Shown here: piece by piece, positions 52,101 through 62,755 of the stretch
Numbering within the stretch: the stretch's first letter is position 1
How the letters are laid out: the number at the start of each line of letters is the position of its first letter
Assembly (NCBI GenBank): GCA_914767715.1
Contig: OU612075.1
Span: 15,314,001-15,378,000, forward strand
Direction of reading: 5' to 3'
Length of the DNA stretch: 64,000 nt
Source of the DNA: Membranipora membranacea
Lineage: Eukaryota; Bryozoa; Gymnolaemata; Cheilostomatida; Membraniporidae
Notes under the pieces: generated by a model
What the model was told of the DNA's origin: nothing
Databases searched by the model: none
Seen by the model: only the letters and a program-made list of their open reading frames with translations
Made by a program: the position numbers and the translations under genes

Positions 52101-54790
52101 TAACCAGTAGGTCAAGGTCACTTTATTTAAGGCTCGCTGTAGAATGTTAGTTCTTTAGCTTAGAAATTAATTGCGTCTTTCCTTACTATCCATACGACTT
52201 AGACAGCTTGAGAACACATTTTTATTTGTTACAGGTATCGTGGTTTGGAGTTGCGTGTTACTATCATCTCATACAGAATAATGACTTGGCCCGTCAGTAC
52301 TTCAGTAAGGCTACATCTATAGATCCCCTGTTTGGTCCGGCTTGGCTGGCGTTCGGTCATTCCTTTGCTGCTGAGAGTGAACATGATCAAGCTATGGCCG
52401 CCTACTTCAGAGCCTCACACCTTATGAAGGGGTAAGCATTTCTTTATGTAGATAGTATGAGTGGTCTGGGGTAATGAATAAGTGAGAAAGTACTGTGTAT
52501 ATTTCAATTGAAATTCATATGTCATTTGAAGATACTTTTCTGCTCTCTATGTGTGTCAAGGTTAGGTTCCAACATACTCACCTAGTCTGTTGTCACGTAA
52601 AGTTTTTGTAGACTGCTGTTAGACCAATGACCATAAGACACTACCTAATATTATTTGTATGTTTGTTTGGTAAAATTGTCTCCCCGACTTCACAGCTATA
52701 GAGTAATAGTTATTGGCTATGGTATTATTTTAGATGCCACCTGCCGTTCCTGTATATAGGCCTGGAGTACGGTCTGACATCTACTACTAAACTAGCTGAG
52801 AAGTTCTTCTTACAAGCTCAGGCCATAGCACCTGATGATCCTTTTGTTGTCCACGAGATCGGAGTTATAGAATATCAGAATGGCAGGTCTGCTATCTATT
52901 CCACTATATTTACTTAGATAGAGTATATCAATGTATGAGTAATGAGATACAGTGTTAGCTGGTTAATTCAGACTTAATAATTCAAAACTCCTGTTTATTA
53001 AGACAAAGAAAATTGATCCCTTCAACCAGATCTCAATGCATTCTAATGTCACTTAATTCAGACTCTGCTTAATTAGGACTAATTTTAAATTATGTGAACT
53101 ACGCTGTATATCTTTAAAGTGTATTGCAACTACGGAATAGTTTACTGTTAATCTAAGTGCAATTCGAGTTAGTGGCATTACATTATCAGCACTCAGAAAA
53201 TAGGTGTTAGATAATGTAACGCCACTAACTCGCATTGCATCCGTCTGAGCACTTAGACTAAGCTATTGTAGGTTTGTAACAAGTTATTATCCGAAAGAAA
53301 ATCCTAACAATTTATAAATGTAGAATGGTACCTGTGAACAAATTCCCTGCTCTCCAATAAACTCTTTAACAGCTATATTTTATATAAGATCGATTGACGA
53401 CATCATCGTTATACTGTTAATGTTTATTCATGTCATGTTTTTACATACAGATACACTGAGGCTGATCGAAGGATGAGGAAAGCTTTAGATATGATAGAAT
53501 CTCTGGATCTAAAGAGAATGTCTCATATGTGGGAACCTCTACTAAACAACATGGCACACACATGCCGTAAACTTAAGTATGAGTTTAGACAGATCTACTG
53601 TCTGATTCTGCAACTTATTATAGTCCTACAATTAAACCAAAAACTCAGTTTGAAGTGATTCTCAACAGCTACATAGATGCTCGATGCATTTACCATTTGG
53701 CTATTTTGTGCTAGTTGTTGAATACTGTATTGTTGTCAGCACTTTTTTGCGGTTATGTCGGTTGTAGGTTAATGAATACGTATTAGTGTATGATGTGTAG
53801 GATTTGTGGTAGATCAAGTGTGATCATTTTTGCCAGTGTTGGTATTGCCCCCCCCCCCCACCTCTACTGACTTCGCCTTGCCAGTAAAGTGCGTTACTCC
53901 AATGCTGACAAACTTGATCTAGAAATGTATATAAGTATATAAGGTCTATAGGGATATGTTATTTACAGGCATCAGTAGATTGAGGATGTTCAGATAGATG
54001 TAACCTTTCTTGTGTCTGCTTGTAGGAAATATGAGGAAGCCATACAGTACCATAAGAAGTCCCTGGTATTACAGCCTAAATCAGCCTCTACATTCTCAGC
54101 TATAGGCTATAACTTCATGCTTATGGGAGATTATAACAGAGCTGTTGAATACTTTCACAAAGCTCTCTCTATCAGGAAGAATGACTCCTTCACCAGCGAG
54201 ATGCTCAAAATAGCAGTGGATGAGTTGGTTAATGATCTCAGCTCAGATATCAAAGGTAAAATCTGTAATCTTTAATGTAATCTATAATGTAATCTATAAT
54301 GTAATCTATAATGTAATCTATAATGTAATCTATAATGTAATCTATAATGTAATCTATAATGTAATCTATAATGTAATCTATAATGTAATCTATAATGTAA
54401 TCTATAATGTAATCTATAATGTAATCTATAATGTGTATGTATGTATGTCGTACATAGTAGGGCTCTAAGAAAATAGTTCAGCCAGCTGTGCGTCAAGCGG
54501 CAATGCTAATTTATTGACTGCTATAAACTGCAAAGCCTAGCTCTTTCAACTCGTAAACTAAGTATGTTCCTTTTCCAGCTATAGGAGACTATGAGCCTAT
54601 CAAAGTTCAGGGAAAGCTTGATTTGTCTTTACTTGGTCATGATTCAACTACAGAAGACTTAGATCTACAGGAGAGCGTTCCTAACACACCACGGGACGCA
54701 CACCACCAACCCATAATACCTCCAACACCAGAATCAGGAGATAACACTAACATGAGCATAGAAATGGATATGTCTATGGACGACTTGTAG
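34131..54790 (+). CDS. CDC16: CDC16 / APC6, TPR subunit of the anaphase-promoting complex (15 exons, 610 aa)
   Basis: Exons: 34131-34214, 35287-35341, 35706-35803, 36039-36077, 45714-45830, 46118-46277, 46825-46922, 50091-50224, 51241-51320, 51548-51597, 52235-52431, 52734-52886, 53451-53576, 54026-54255, 54579-54790; total 1833 nt, phases all consistent. The protein follows animal CDC16 throughout: ANCLYQTGQYHRA, LDVYCHEAFD, ENLDVIVNLAERLYYNC, then the strongly conserved block YFSKAT, FGPAWLAFGHSFAAESEHDQ, AMAAYF, LYIGLEYGLT and WEPLLNN. Tetratricopeptide repeats fill most of the length; the tail is Ser/Thr/Pro and acidic, as in the family, and offers phosphorylation sites (TPRD, TPES). In animals CDC16 is a structural TPR-arm subunit of APC/C, the ubiquitin ligase that drives mitotic exit. 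Length is close to human (620). The fourth intron, 9.6 kb, contains an antisense gene. An in-frame second ATG is five codons in. Confidence 0.97.
36078..37951. other. CDC16 intron 4, left part
   Basis: Non-coding intron sequence between the CDC16 splice donor and the 3' end of the nested antisense transporter gene. No RNA gene or clear element was found; the open frame at 36587-36793 lacks splice support and homology. Confidence 0.4.
37952..42628 (-). CDS. Nucleotide-sugar transporter, SLC35D-like (7 exons, 373 aa), nested in CDC16 intron
   Basis: Exons in transcript order: 42418-42628, 41534-41681, 40414-40580, 39671-39764, 39072-39233, 38491-38668, 37952-38113; total 1122 nt with matching phases. 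The protein is hydrophobic with about ten membrane segments, arranged like the drug/metabolite transporter superfamily: FLNKIVLDVFGFNYPLTIMT, VVKRNGPLVTLILA, a GCIIAANGDITFDLEAYSFG segment matching the family's A(A/S)SSDL-FD-GY region, and NNSALTTSVVGTLKS matching the conserved NSALTTxxVGxxK. These are diagnostic of SLC35D-type Golgi/ER carriers that exchange UDP-sugars for UMP. The soluble C-terminus (53 residues) is hydrophilic. Substrate cannot be told from sequence; SLC35D1/2/3 or a near relative is likely. The start could also be an internal Met (codons 13 or 20). The whole gene is antisense inside CDC16 intron 4. Confidence 0.9.
42629..45713. other. CDC16 intron 4, right part, with promoter of the nested transporter
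   Basis: About 3 kb without coding exons. The minus-strand transporter must be promoted from here (next to 42629). A GC-richer tract at about 44515-44640 has inverted words CCCATCCGG / CCGGATGGG and several near-copies of CATCCGGAT, possibly the remnant of an inverted-repeat element; no duplication was found. Confidence 0.4.
47682..47735. repeat. 54-bp hairpin, 25-bp arms
   Basis: Arms beginning TTTTGTATGGAGTTG and ending CAACTCCATACAAAA pair at 24 of 25 positions around the 4-base loop GTTG. It lies in CDC16 intron 7. No target duplication was seen, so it could be a small RNA precursor-like hairpin or an old foldback element. Confidence 0.8.
48184..48434. repeat. Tandem repeat, about 87-bp unit, three copies
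   Basis: Copies start at about 48187, 48274 and 48361 (GGAGATTxGAxTT). Each contains TCTGATAAAAAGGTTT, a TTATTTAAATG stretch and GCGATTGAACCCTCCAAAAA, with a few substitutions. It is intronic in CDC16 (intron 7). Confidence 0.85.
50020..50119. repeat. Three-copy 33-35-bp repeat overlapping a CDC16 splice acceptor
   Basis: Units start at 50020, 50053 and 50088: TAGTACGCTTGACCAAAGAC, TACTAAGCTGGGCCTAAGAC and TAGTACGCTGGACCTAAGAC, each followed by an AT-rich half. The TAG at the junction to the third unit is the acceptor of CDC16 exon 8, so the first ten codons of that exon are the third repeat copy. Confidence 0.7.
50406..50452. mobile_element. 47-bp perfect foldback insertion with 9-bp target duplication
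   Basis: TAGCCCTGTTCACACGGCCA and its exact inverted copy enclose a 7-base loop. A perfect 9-bp direct repeat, ATAAATATG, flanks it (50397-50405 and 50453-50461). It is in CDC16 intron 8. There is no room for any coding sequence; it must be moved in trans or be the residue of internal deletion. Confidence 0.8.
54265..54432. repeat. 12-bp minisatellite, 14 copies
   Basis: GTAATCTATAAT repeated 14 times in register; only the first unit differs (TTTAAT). It begins nine bases after the CDC16 exon 14 donor (exon ends 54255). Because 12 is a multiple of three it makes long repetitive open frames on both strands that are not genes. Confidence 0.98.
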
Positions 54791-55262
54791 CCATGTTGAT
54801 TATTTAATTTTCAAATGTTGCAGTACCACCACTAACTTGACAGCTTACTGTATTCTTTATGGCTTGTGTTAATCAAAATGTAAAAAAACTGATACTGAGT
54901 GGTTTTTTATATACTATCGTAATAACATTTTTTATTTATCATTTATCATTATTGATCAATCAATGTATTGAAATAATAGTGAGTTGCATGATATACAAAT
55001 ATAATAATGATGCATGTATTGAAGGTTGAAAAATAGTAGTTTATCGTCTCATAGCTTATGTGGGTGAGTGACGAGTATCTTTGGCAGTGCTAAGAAATGC
55101 TGATACAAATATAATACACATGGTGATATGCATAGCCTACATATAGAAATAACATGGTGTGAGATCATTTGATTGCAATATGATTCCAATGACTTCCAAT
55201 AACTGTGCCTTGGAGGCTTTGAAATTCTCATAAGAATACAGGGATGCTATAATAAGGACAAA
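54791..55262. other. Tail-to-tail spacer CDC16 / RhoGEF
   Basis: Only 472 bp separate the two stop codons. A minus-strand AATAAA (TTTATT at 54931-54936) could polyadenylate the RhoGEF transcript just 140 bp from the CDC16 stop, so the two 3' UTRs probably overlap. Confidence 0.55.
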
Positions 55263-58200
55263 TTACATCTTCCATGCTAGCAGGTGATTGATACAGTCAT
55301 TAAATCCTACATCTTTACTCTGCTGTGAGGGGTCGATCACTTCGTAACCGTCACCCCCGCTGATAACTAGAAGTTTACTGACTAGAGATTGTCGGGCTAC
55401 AGATCGTCTCCTCTCTTGTTTATTATCGGCTATCAGCTCAGCAAAGGTGAGAAATCGAACATTACCAGTGTGTCCTATGTTCAGAGCTGGAAATAAACAA
55501 GAGAAATTCTAATAACTGCTTGCTGACGATCACCGTTGATGTTATATTCAATCAAATATGCAACCTGATTGCAAACGGTTTCAATACAGCCATATAAACA
55601 TAAAATATAAATTTACTTATAATTTAATTTATAACTTTGAATACACACCTATACCATAAACATACAAATACATGTATAAACAAGTATTTATATGTTTATG
55701 ATCTATACCTACCACTGATACTGAGCGAAGAGAGATCAAAGGGATATTGAGAGATATCATTGGACAGTATTTTAGGTAGCCTGAGAGTTAAGACTACTCC
55801 TGCAGTCGTACCGACCCACAACATGTGCTTACAGCATACAAGAGATGTAATCTTCAGACATGCTGCAACAATACGAATAAATTCTTAATAACAGATGTAA
55901 CCAACATCACAACAATGCAAAATTTGACCAGGAATTACTTCGGTATGGGAGGGGGGTCTACGCTAGAGCAGAGAGTTCATTGGCTAGAGTCTCCTTCCCA
56001 AATCTCAATCATCAATTGAACTATATACATTCTGAGTGAACGATTTGGGAACCAATTTTCCTTGTCAAAAGACCAAGTGGGCGATGATTTTGAGCAATTT
56101 GATAAAAAGCATCTATCATTCCAATGAAAAGACCCCCAGAATATCAGGGTTGTGTCATGAAAAGTTCAGTTACATGATCTCATCTAGGAAATGAACAAAA
56201 ATAATTCTCTATTATTTTGAGGTATTTTCAAATTGAATGCATTTATGTGATTCTGATCCTGATTCTTCATCAATCTATCTAACATCAAGAGAAGTACAGG
56301 CAGTGGCCCGAAGCAGTAGACCATTTTTTAGACCTACCTGTCTTGTGCTGTTTAATGATTTCATCACATTTGCTGAGTTTCTGAGCCACAGTAGAGAATA
56401 TATTGACATCAGTAAGGTGTTTAAAGGTTGAGTGGTGGAACAGTTTGATATCACAGCTATTTTTGAGAGTTACAGCCACTATACCCTGACGACTATAAGC
56501 CATTGATTGTACTGAAGCATTCTTCTCACTGCTTACATTGAATGATCGCTGAAGAAAGGAGTAAGAATGATCAGTCACAGCAAACAACAGAGTACAGGGG
56601 CCTAAACACCTATCTGATGTTCATCTCCATCGTAGTCTTACTGTTTAGCTAGTTAGTCAGAGATCTAACACTGTTTGAAGTGTAATATTAATAGGATTTG
56701 ACAAAGTTTTTTTGCATCCAGGCTACTAAAGAAGACAATTCTCAGCACCCTTTCACACGTTTTACACAACCCACAAACAAAACGTGAACAATATTTTTTC
56801 CAGGAGAATAAAACTTACCTCTGGTTTCTCTGATTCAGGATCTATGATACTGATCTCGTTACCACAGGCGCACCAAAGCTTGTCGGTCACAGGAAGTAAC
56901 ATTGAGATTGTTCCTTGAGAAGAGGGTTCCAGACGTCTAGGTTTATCAAGATTCCAGGTTCCGTCTGTCAATAAATGAAAAGGCCAACTGAATTTCGCTC
57001 AATGTGACATATACTGAAGTTATAAATAATATTCAGAACCATTTAGGGCAGAACCTCCCAGAATAGAAAAGGTTAGGATATGTAATATCATGGTACACTT
57101 CCCAAGCGTCATCATCATTGATATGTATCAGCATAAGAATTAAAGGTGGTCGGCTGTAGAGTGACTGAACCTGTGGACCAATCAAAGTTGAGAAATGCTT
57201 TCTAGCAACTATACACAAATTGCCATGTGGTTTTAAGGGTCACCTTAGTTTCCCTAATCCAGTAATATATATATATATATATGAGTGGTTATAAGATATC
57301 TAGCTAACTCAATAGTTAGCGTGACTACATACCATGGTTTCTGTGGTAGATGTGTATCCTTCTCTTGTTGAGAGCCACAAAGACCTTATTATTGATATGA
57401 ACAATGCCGAGTACAGGTTGTTCACAGTTTAGTTCTATATCCCCATCAGAGAAGGGCCTCAGTCCAGGACTAGCTGCTACTACATGTAAAGTGCCATCAT
57501 CACATCCAAGCCACATAAGTGCCTGCCGTGTATCTAACCTTGGGCTAGATGTTGGTAAGTCAAATATGTGTAACACTGTAAAATAAATCAGCATTTTTAG
57601 AAGTTGAGGCAGAATTTGATACAGTGATAATATAATATAATCTTTATTCAAATCATTGGTTTGCTACCTTAATAAAAGAGGCCACCCTTACAGGTTTTGG
57701 TACAATAAAAATAATAAAATGCATAAAACTTCCATTTTGTTGACATCTCGAATTAAAAAAAATTAATGTAAAAAATTCTCACTAATACAATGGCATTTCA
57801 TTAACATTCCCCGTCCAACTGTGCCAGGATAGCTGGTAGTGGAACAGTTTGAGCGCTTAAACTACAGTGATGCATGCCAGCAGGAGAGCTAGGCATTATA
57901 CAAATTTTATATTATAATGCAAACTCAAAATACAATAACCGAATTAGCCTGTTTAGGGATGGATTTATTGCATACAGCAAAGGCTTAATATATTAACTCT
58001 ATGGCGTACAAGCACACAACTCACCAGGTTCTGAGTGAGGTGGTGTAGCACATATAGCCGATATACGGCTATTACAGCTCGGCACTGGAGTTATATCTAT
58101 AATAGAAGGCTTAGAGGAGACGGCCAGTCTAATCAGCTGTCCGGCACTACTATCACTGTTACAGAACCAGACCTCCTTCTCCGCTGTCGGGGCGAGTGAT

Positions 58201-61200
58201 GCACTGGCACATGTGAACTGTAAGATAGCATTGTATACAGATAATATAACGATGAAACAATTTCGATAAAAAACCCTATGAATCATTCACAGATTCGAAA
58301 GTATCAAAGTAGAAACAGTAGCTCAAAACTAGAAATGATGAGAATTACACATCCGTGTGCAGGGGCCGGAACAATCCATATTAAAGGGACTCGAACCACA
58401 ACTTCTATGGCCGAATTGGCTCAAAGTTAATAGCCCCATTCGCCAGGTGACCAACCAAATAATATAGCCTGTTTCACCATGTGAGGCATCTATCACTGAC
58501 CTGCATACCCGCCCGACTTCTCTCTACCGGTATCCTGTCTAAGAACTCAGGTGGTAACTTATTCATCATCACCATCTCCAGGTTTAGCCTAGCTGACAGT
58601 AAATCTTTCTCCCACGCTGATCGATGATTTGAATCTTTGAAAATCATTCTGTATTCTCGGTTACCATCACTGCAAAAATAAAAAAACAACCATTCACAAA
58701 ATTTATAAAAAATGCCCTGTGACAAATCAGAGTTGTCCCCTCACTGACATATTAGTTCAGAGAGGTAGTAACTCTTATTTGTAATGAAAATATCTAATGA
58801 GTTGCTGCAGCCAGGGAGTCCCAAACTCCCTGCTGCAGCAGAGTCTGAATCTATTTATAACTCCCGGTAGTTGTATCTGATTAGCGTTAGCCCACATGTA
58901 AGAAGGTTACACTTACGCAGCAGTCTGAAACTGTAGTTTGAGAGAGGAGAGATCAGTGTCCTGAGTTCTTTGCCTGAGTACTTGTAAATTCTTCTCACAC
59001 TTACTTATCATGTCAACAACTTGTCGAGACAATTCCTGCAATCACATGTATAGTTTAGCTTATAAGAGATGAATTATTGAACATTATGCAGACTATGTAG
59101 GCTGCCATCATGAGCATCTTTTCAACAATCGTATTCATCAGTTTGAAGATCTACCCACCATAAAATCACCGTTTTTAATTAATAAAAAAACAAATATGAT
59201 TGTAACACTAATACCCCTCCCCTCATTTGTGACTTTAAAGGACGTTCTAATGACAACATGAGAGCCACAAAACTCCGATAACTTAGAAAACCAATCATCA
59301 GTGATATTCAAAGCATGATAACTTACTTCGTGACGACTTGAGAGAGAACAACTTCTCTGTTGTATGTCTCTCAGTATCTTCAGGTCTGACTCCAGCTGAT
59401 GAATGTCTGAGGCGTATTTTTTAACTTCATTCTCAGGAGCTGTAACAAAATAGCATGAACAACTAAAAATTATATAATAAATCATGTTTAGAAAAGAGAT
59501 ATAACAACCTGAGGCTGAAATGTTGGAAAGGAAAATGTCATATCACTCGGCACATCCTAGTCTTAGTGCTCAGATGGCTCCAATGCCAGTTAGTTGCATT
59601 ACATTAATAACCACCTGCGATTTATCACCAACTGCAACTACAAGCATTACAAGTTATAGGCCTACTGAAGGTGGACAGTCATAATGATTAATACTTACAG
59701 TTGAGAACTTCTGCATCATCCAGACCGACTCTCTTGTATAGTTTATAATATCTACGATTATCAGGTAATATCTCCAGGCCATGCTGTCCATGTCTAAGAA
59801 ATATTACACATATTATATATTATCATTATACCTGATAGCTGTATCTTCCATTAACTAGCTAATAAATCTTTATTATTACGTCTGTGGTAGCTCTCATCAC
59901 AAAACAATCTGATAGTATGAGCCTCAACATTATGTAAATATGAAGTGCGCTACCTTTGCAGACCAGCTTCACAGAGACGTCAGAAAACAAAAGTTGCGAA
60001 AAGAAATACAGGTGCCGCAACAAGTTTGCTGTATGTTGGACTTGAGGAGCCATTTTAGACAATATACATGATGACTTACAGCCTAACAGTAGAAGGTTTT
60101 CTTGTACTTGACTGTCTGGGTTTTCTGTTGATAGTTATGAGTAGTAAATCTGTAAACATCCATAGCCTGTATTCCTGACTATCACCCTGAAATATGACAT
60201 TAAGTCAACAAGTTGAGCATAGCATACATAACTGAGATACTATTGTGACATTAAGAGCGATCATAACCACACCTCCCACGACGAAAGGGGAGGCAAGAGT
60301 TTTGGGAGGGGCACACTAGACTGAAGCGTATATATGATACTGGGCTCTATGGGTAGATATAATTGGACATTGCGTGATGATCAGATGATCAGTAACATGA
60401 GAAAAGTTCAATGCAGATACTCACTGATATGGTTACTGTGTCGACACGTAGAAATTCTCTATCAGCGGCCTGCAACTGTAATATACAATGCGGTACGGTT
60501 AGAAAATGAAACAATAATAACTCCTGATCAGGGTTATTATTTTCCGAATAGTCATCATCAAGGTGGAGCCTCAACATTTGTTCTGATGATTTGACAACAG
60601 CTGGTTTTCATGAGTGACAGAGAGAGCAGAAAAGTGACAGTGAAGACGGACAACTTCCTCATTAACCTGATGGCTCAACAACAGGACATTTGTATCTGAC
60701 AATTCTCATGTGGAGAGACAGGTTTCAATATTTTTCTATCCGTAAACAGAAATGGGTCATAAATAATTTACAAGGATGTTCTTTATATAGTATGACATTT
60801 GTAACCAACCTCAGACAAGTCCAGCAGTTTCTCCAGAGTTTGAAGTGTTTCCTGCTTATCACTGGGCCGCACCCCACCAGCACTTCCCAGGAGTAGTTTT
60901 ACTACTGAGATAGCCTTAGGTACTGCTAAGTAGTCCGGGTGGGTAGGTGGTGTGTGCTTCAGATATCTCTGCAAAGCATACACATATATTATTAACCTGA
61001 TACACTACTAGCATATTGATATGGTGGGATATTGCATCACCCATTTTGATTGGGATCACACAGCAGTAAAACTTTGATTTGTAATGTCAAAGCCTACAAG
61101 TAATTACAATGAGAGCTTATTGGTTGATGATCTTTCTTGGACTGCCAGTAAGCTGGAGTTGCATGCTCTTGGTAAGCCCTTGTAGGGTGAACATGAGTTC

Positions 61201-62755
61201 TTGATCCTATTCTCATATAAAATACAAAGATACTGACCGACGTTCTGTACTAGTAACTAACCTCTAGTAATGATGAGTAGCTGCTCAGTCTGTTAGCAGG
61301 TAATATTACTGCATCTCTCAGATCAAAGCCACTTTTGTTACGGTCTTTGAATTTCTACAGTGAATAATAAATGTACACGGGATAAAAAAAGGACAAGGAT
61401 GTATATATTTGACTACCAGTTGTTTGTTAATTTCTATAACGGCGTCAACTGTGATCATATGCACCAGATGAGACATATCACAGTGTATTCATAAAGTAAT
61501 ATGTAGTATTATTAGTCCCTCCCAGACTGTGACACTTACACAGTCAGTCACTCACCTCATTGAACTTAGAGAAGGCAGCATTTCGGACTAGCTGCTGCTT
61601 GATGAGAGACTTGGACTTGTCACAGTTCTTCACATACACCTGGTAGTTATCATGTAGAGACTCCTTCTCAAACTAAAACATCACATGACAATATTAAGAT
61701 TATTAAATTCAATGAAATTTGACACACTGTGGTGAATCAGAATGCATATTTGACGGAGAAAGTGTCTCGTAACAGCTCCGTTGCGATGTAAGCCCTAAAC
61801 AGGTGAGGCAATCCGCATTTTATACTACATGTCACATGTTATAGACAACTTGAACAGGAACCAGAACTACAATAATTCTAGCATCTCAAAGGTTTTCTTG
61901 TTACTCGGCACAGTGTAGATTGGTACCTTGTGGTGATTTCAAACAGTCAGTCAAGCTCCGACTGAGTTGTGTGTATGCACTTTAACTCAACAACGAAATG
62001 ACGACGAAGCTATTTTGCATGAAATATATCATTTTGCCAGCGGCTAGCCGAGGAAAAGCTGCCCGACATGTTTTAAATAAAATAAAGCCAGAACATGGCT
62101 TACATTATTTTATTGAAGTAATCCCAATTGCTCGCGGGCAAAGTTAGTCAATAGTTAGTATGCCACTCTATTCCTCCCTATCTAACTGGGTGACTCGCAG
62201 GCTCTGTTCACATTAGGTACTCACAGTATCATAGAATATAGACCCCACACTGGAGATAGCCGGGTCCCATCTCTCAGAGGTAACCAGCTTCTTCATCATC
62301 TCTAGGAATATACTGTGATGTACAGCTGACTCTGTGAGGCGGATGTTGTGGAATATTGTATATAACGACTCATCATCTAAGATATTCACTTCTCTTATCT
62401 GCTTGACCGCCTGTATAAGAAAAAAGTCAATGTCTACAACATGCGGGTGACAGAAATATAGGGGTAGATCAAAACATCGGTAATGACCTGACCAAGATTA
62501 AATCTATCTCATACATCTTATGTAGGGACAAGGGCGTAGTGGGAAAACATGAAGCACTAAGTGCTACAAACATAGGTGAACGTGACATGAATTTGCACTT
62601 AGCGTTTCATGTCAGAAGAATTTAAATCCTGTTACTTTTGCAGATAAAACTGAGAGGCCACTCCCTCTTACCTCACGAATCTGTCCGAGGTTGTTGACAT
62701 ATTTTTGCTCACTATCTATGATCTCCTGAATGATTTCTTTCCTCTGTGCGTCAAA
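55263..62755 (-). CDS. RhoGEF, ARHGEF10/17-like: DH, PH and beta-propeller (17 exons seen, N-terminus missing)
   Basis: Exons in transcript order: 62672-62755, 62225-62410, 61556-61672, 61262-61354, 60810-60968, 60425-60475, 60080-60186, 59699-59793, 59327-59439, 58917-59035, 58501-58669, 58025-58217, 57333-57575, 56819-56964, 56338-56548, 55713-55862, 55263-55486; 2460 nt, 819 residues, phases consistent. The first exon opens a DH domain (EIIDSEQKYVNNL), continued by VKQIREVNILDD, SIFYDTFEKE and VILPANRLSSYSSLL. A split PH domain follows (RLWMFTDLLLITI ... REYRMIFKDSNHRSAWEKDL). The C-terminal half is a WD40-like propeller (GQLIRLAVSS, LMWLGCDDGTLHVV, MLLPVTDKLWCACGNEISII, LWVGTTAGVVLTL, LLVISGGDGYE). 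This order is the ARHGEF10/ARHGEF10L/ARHGEF17 arrangement; these proteins activate Rho GTPases. The first exon starts in phase 0 inside the DH domain, so the start codon and N-terminal exons lie upstream at higher coordinates or beyond the window. ARHGEF10 versus 17 was not resolved. Confidence 0.88.
57265..57285. repeat. (TA)n microsatellite
   Basis: A short uninterrupted TA dinucleotide run in a RhoGEF intron. Confidence 0.85.
58366..58460 (-). mobile_element. tRNA-like sequence, probable SINE fragment
   Basis: On the minus strand an A-box-like TGGCGAATGGGG (58434-58445) is followed by an exact B-box GGTTCGAGTCCC (58386-58397). The anticodon-loop region reads CTTTGAG (possibly TGA, Ser). 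Acceptor pairing was not convincing. It lies in a RhoGEF intron. Confidence 0.45.
58802..58840. repeat. Short palindrome in RhoGEF intron
   Basis: GCTGCAGCCAGGGAGT and ACTCCCTGCTGCAGC are inverted copies with one bulged base around a 5-base loop. No certain target duplication is visible. Confidence 0.65.

Noticed and set aside
54220-54496. Long repetitive open frames on both strands (VIYN and HYRL repeats)
   Set aside because: They are read-through of the 12-bp intronic minisatellite, whose period is a multiple of three.
57601-57730. Possible 3' end of another non-LTR element (AT-rich tail next to TTTGCTACCTTAATAAAAG)
   Set aside because: Only a suggestive tail is present; no coding remnant, duplication or second copy supports it.
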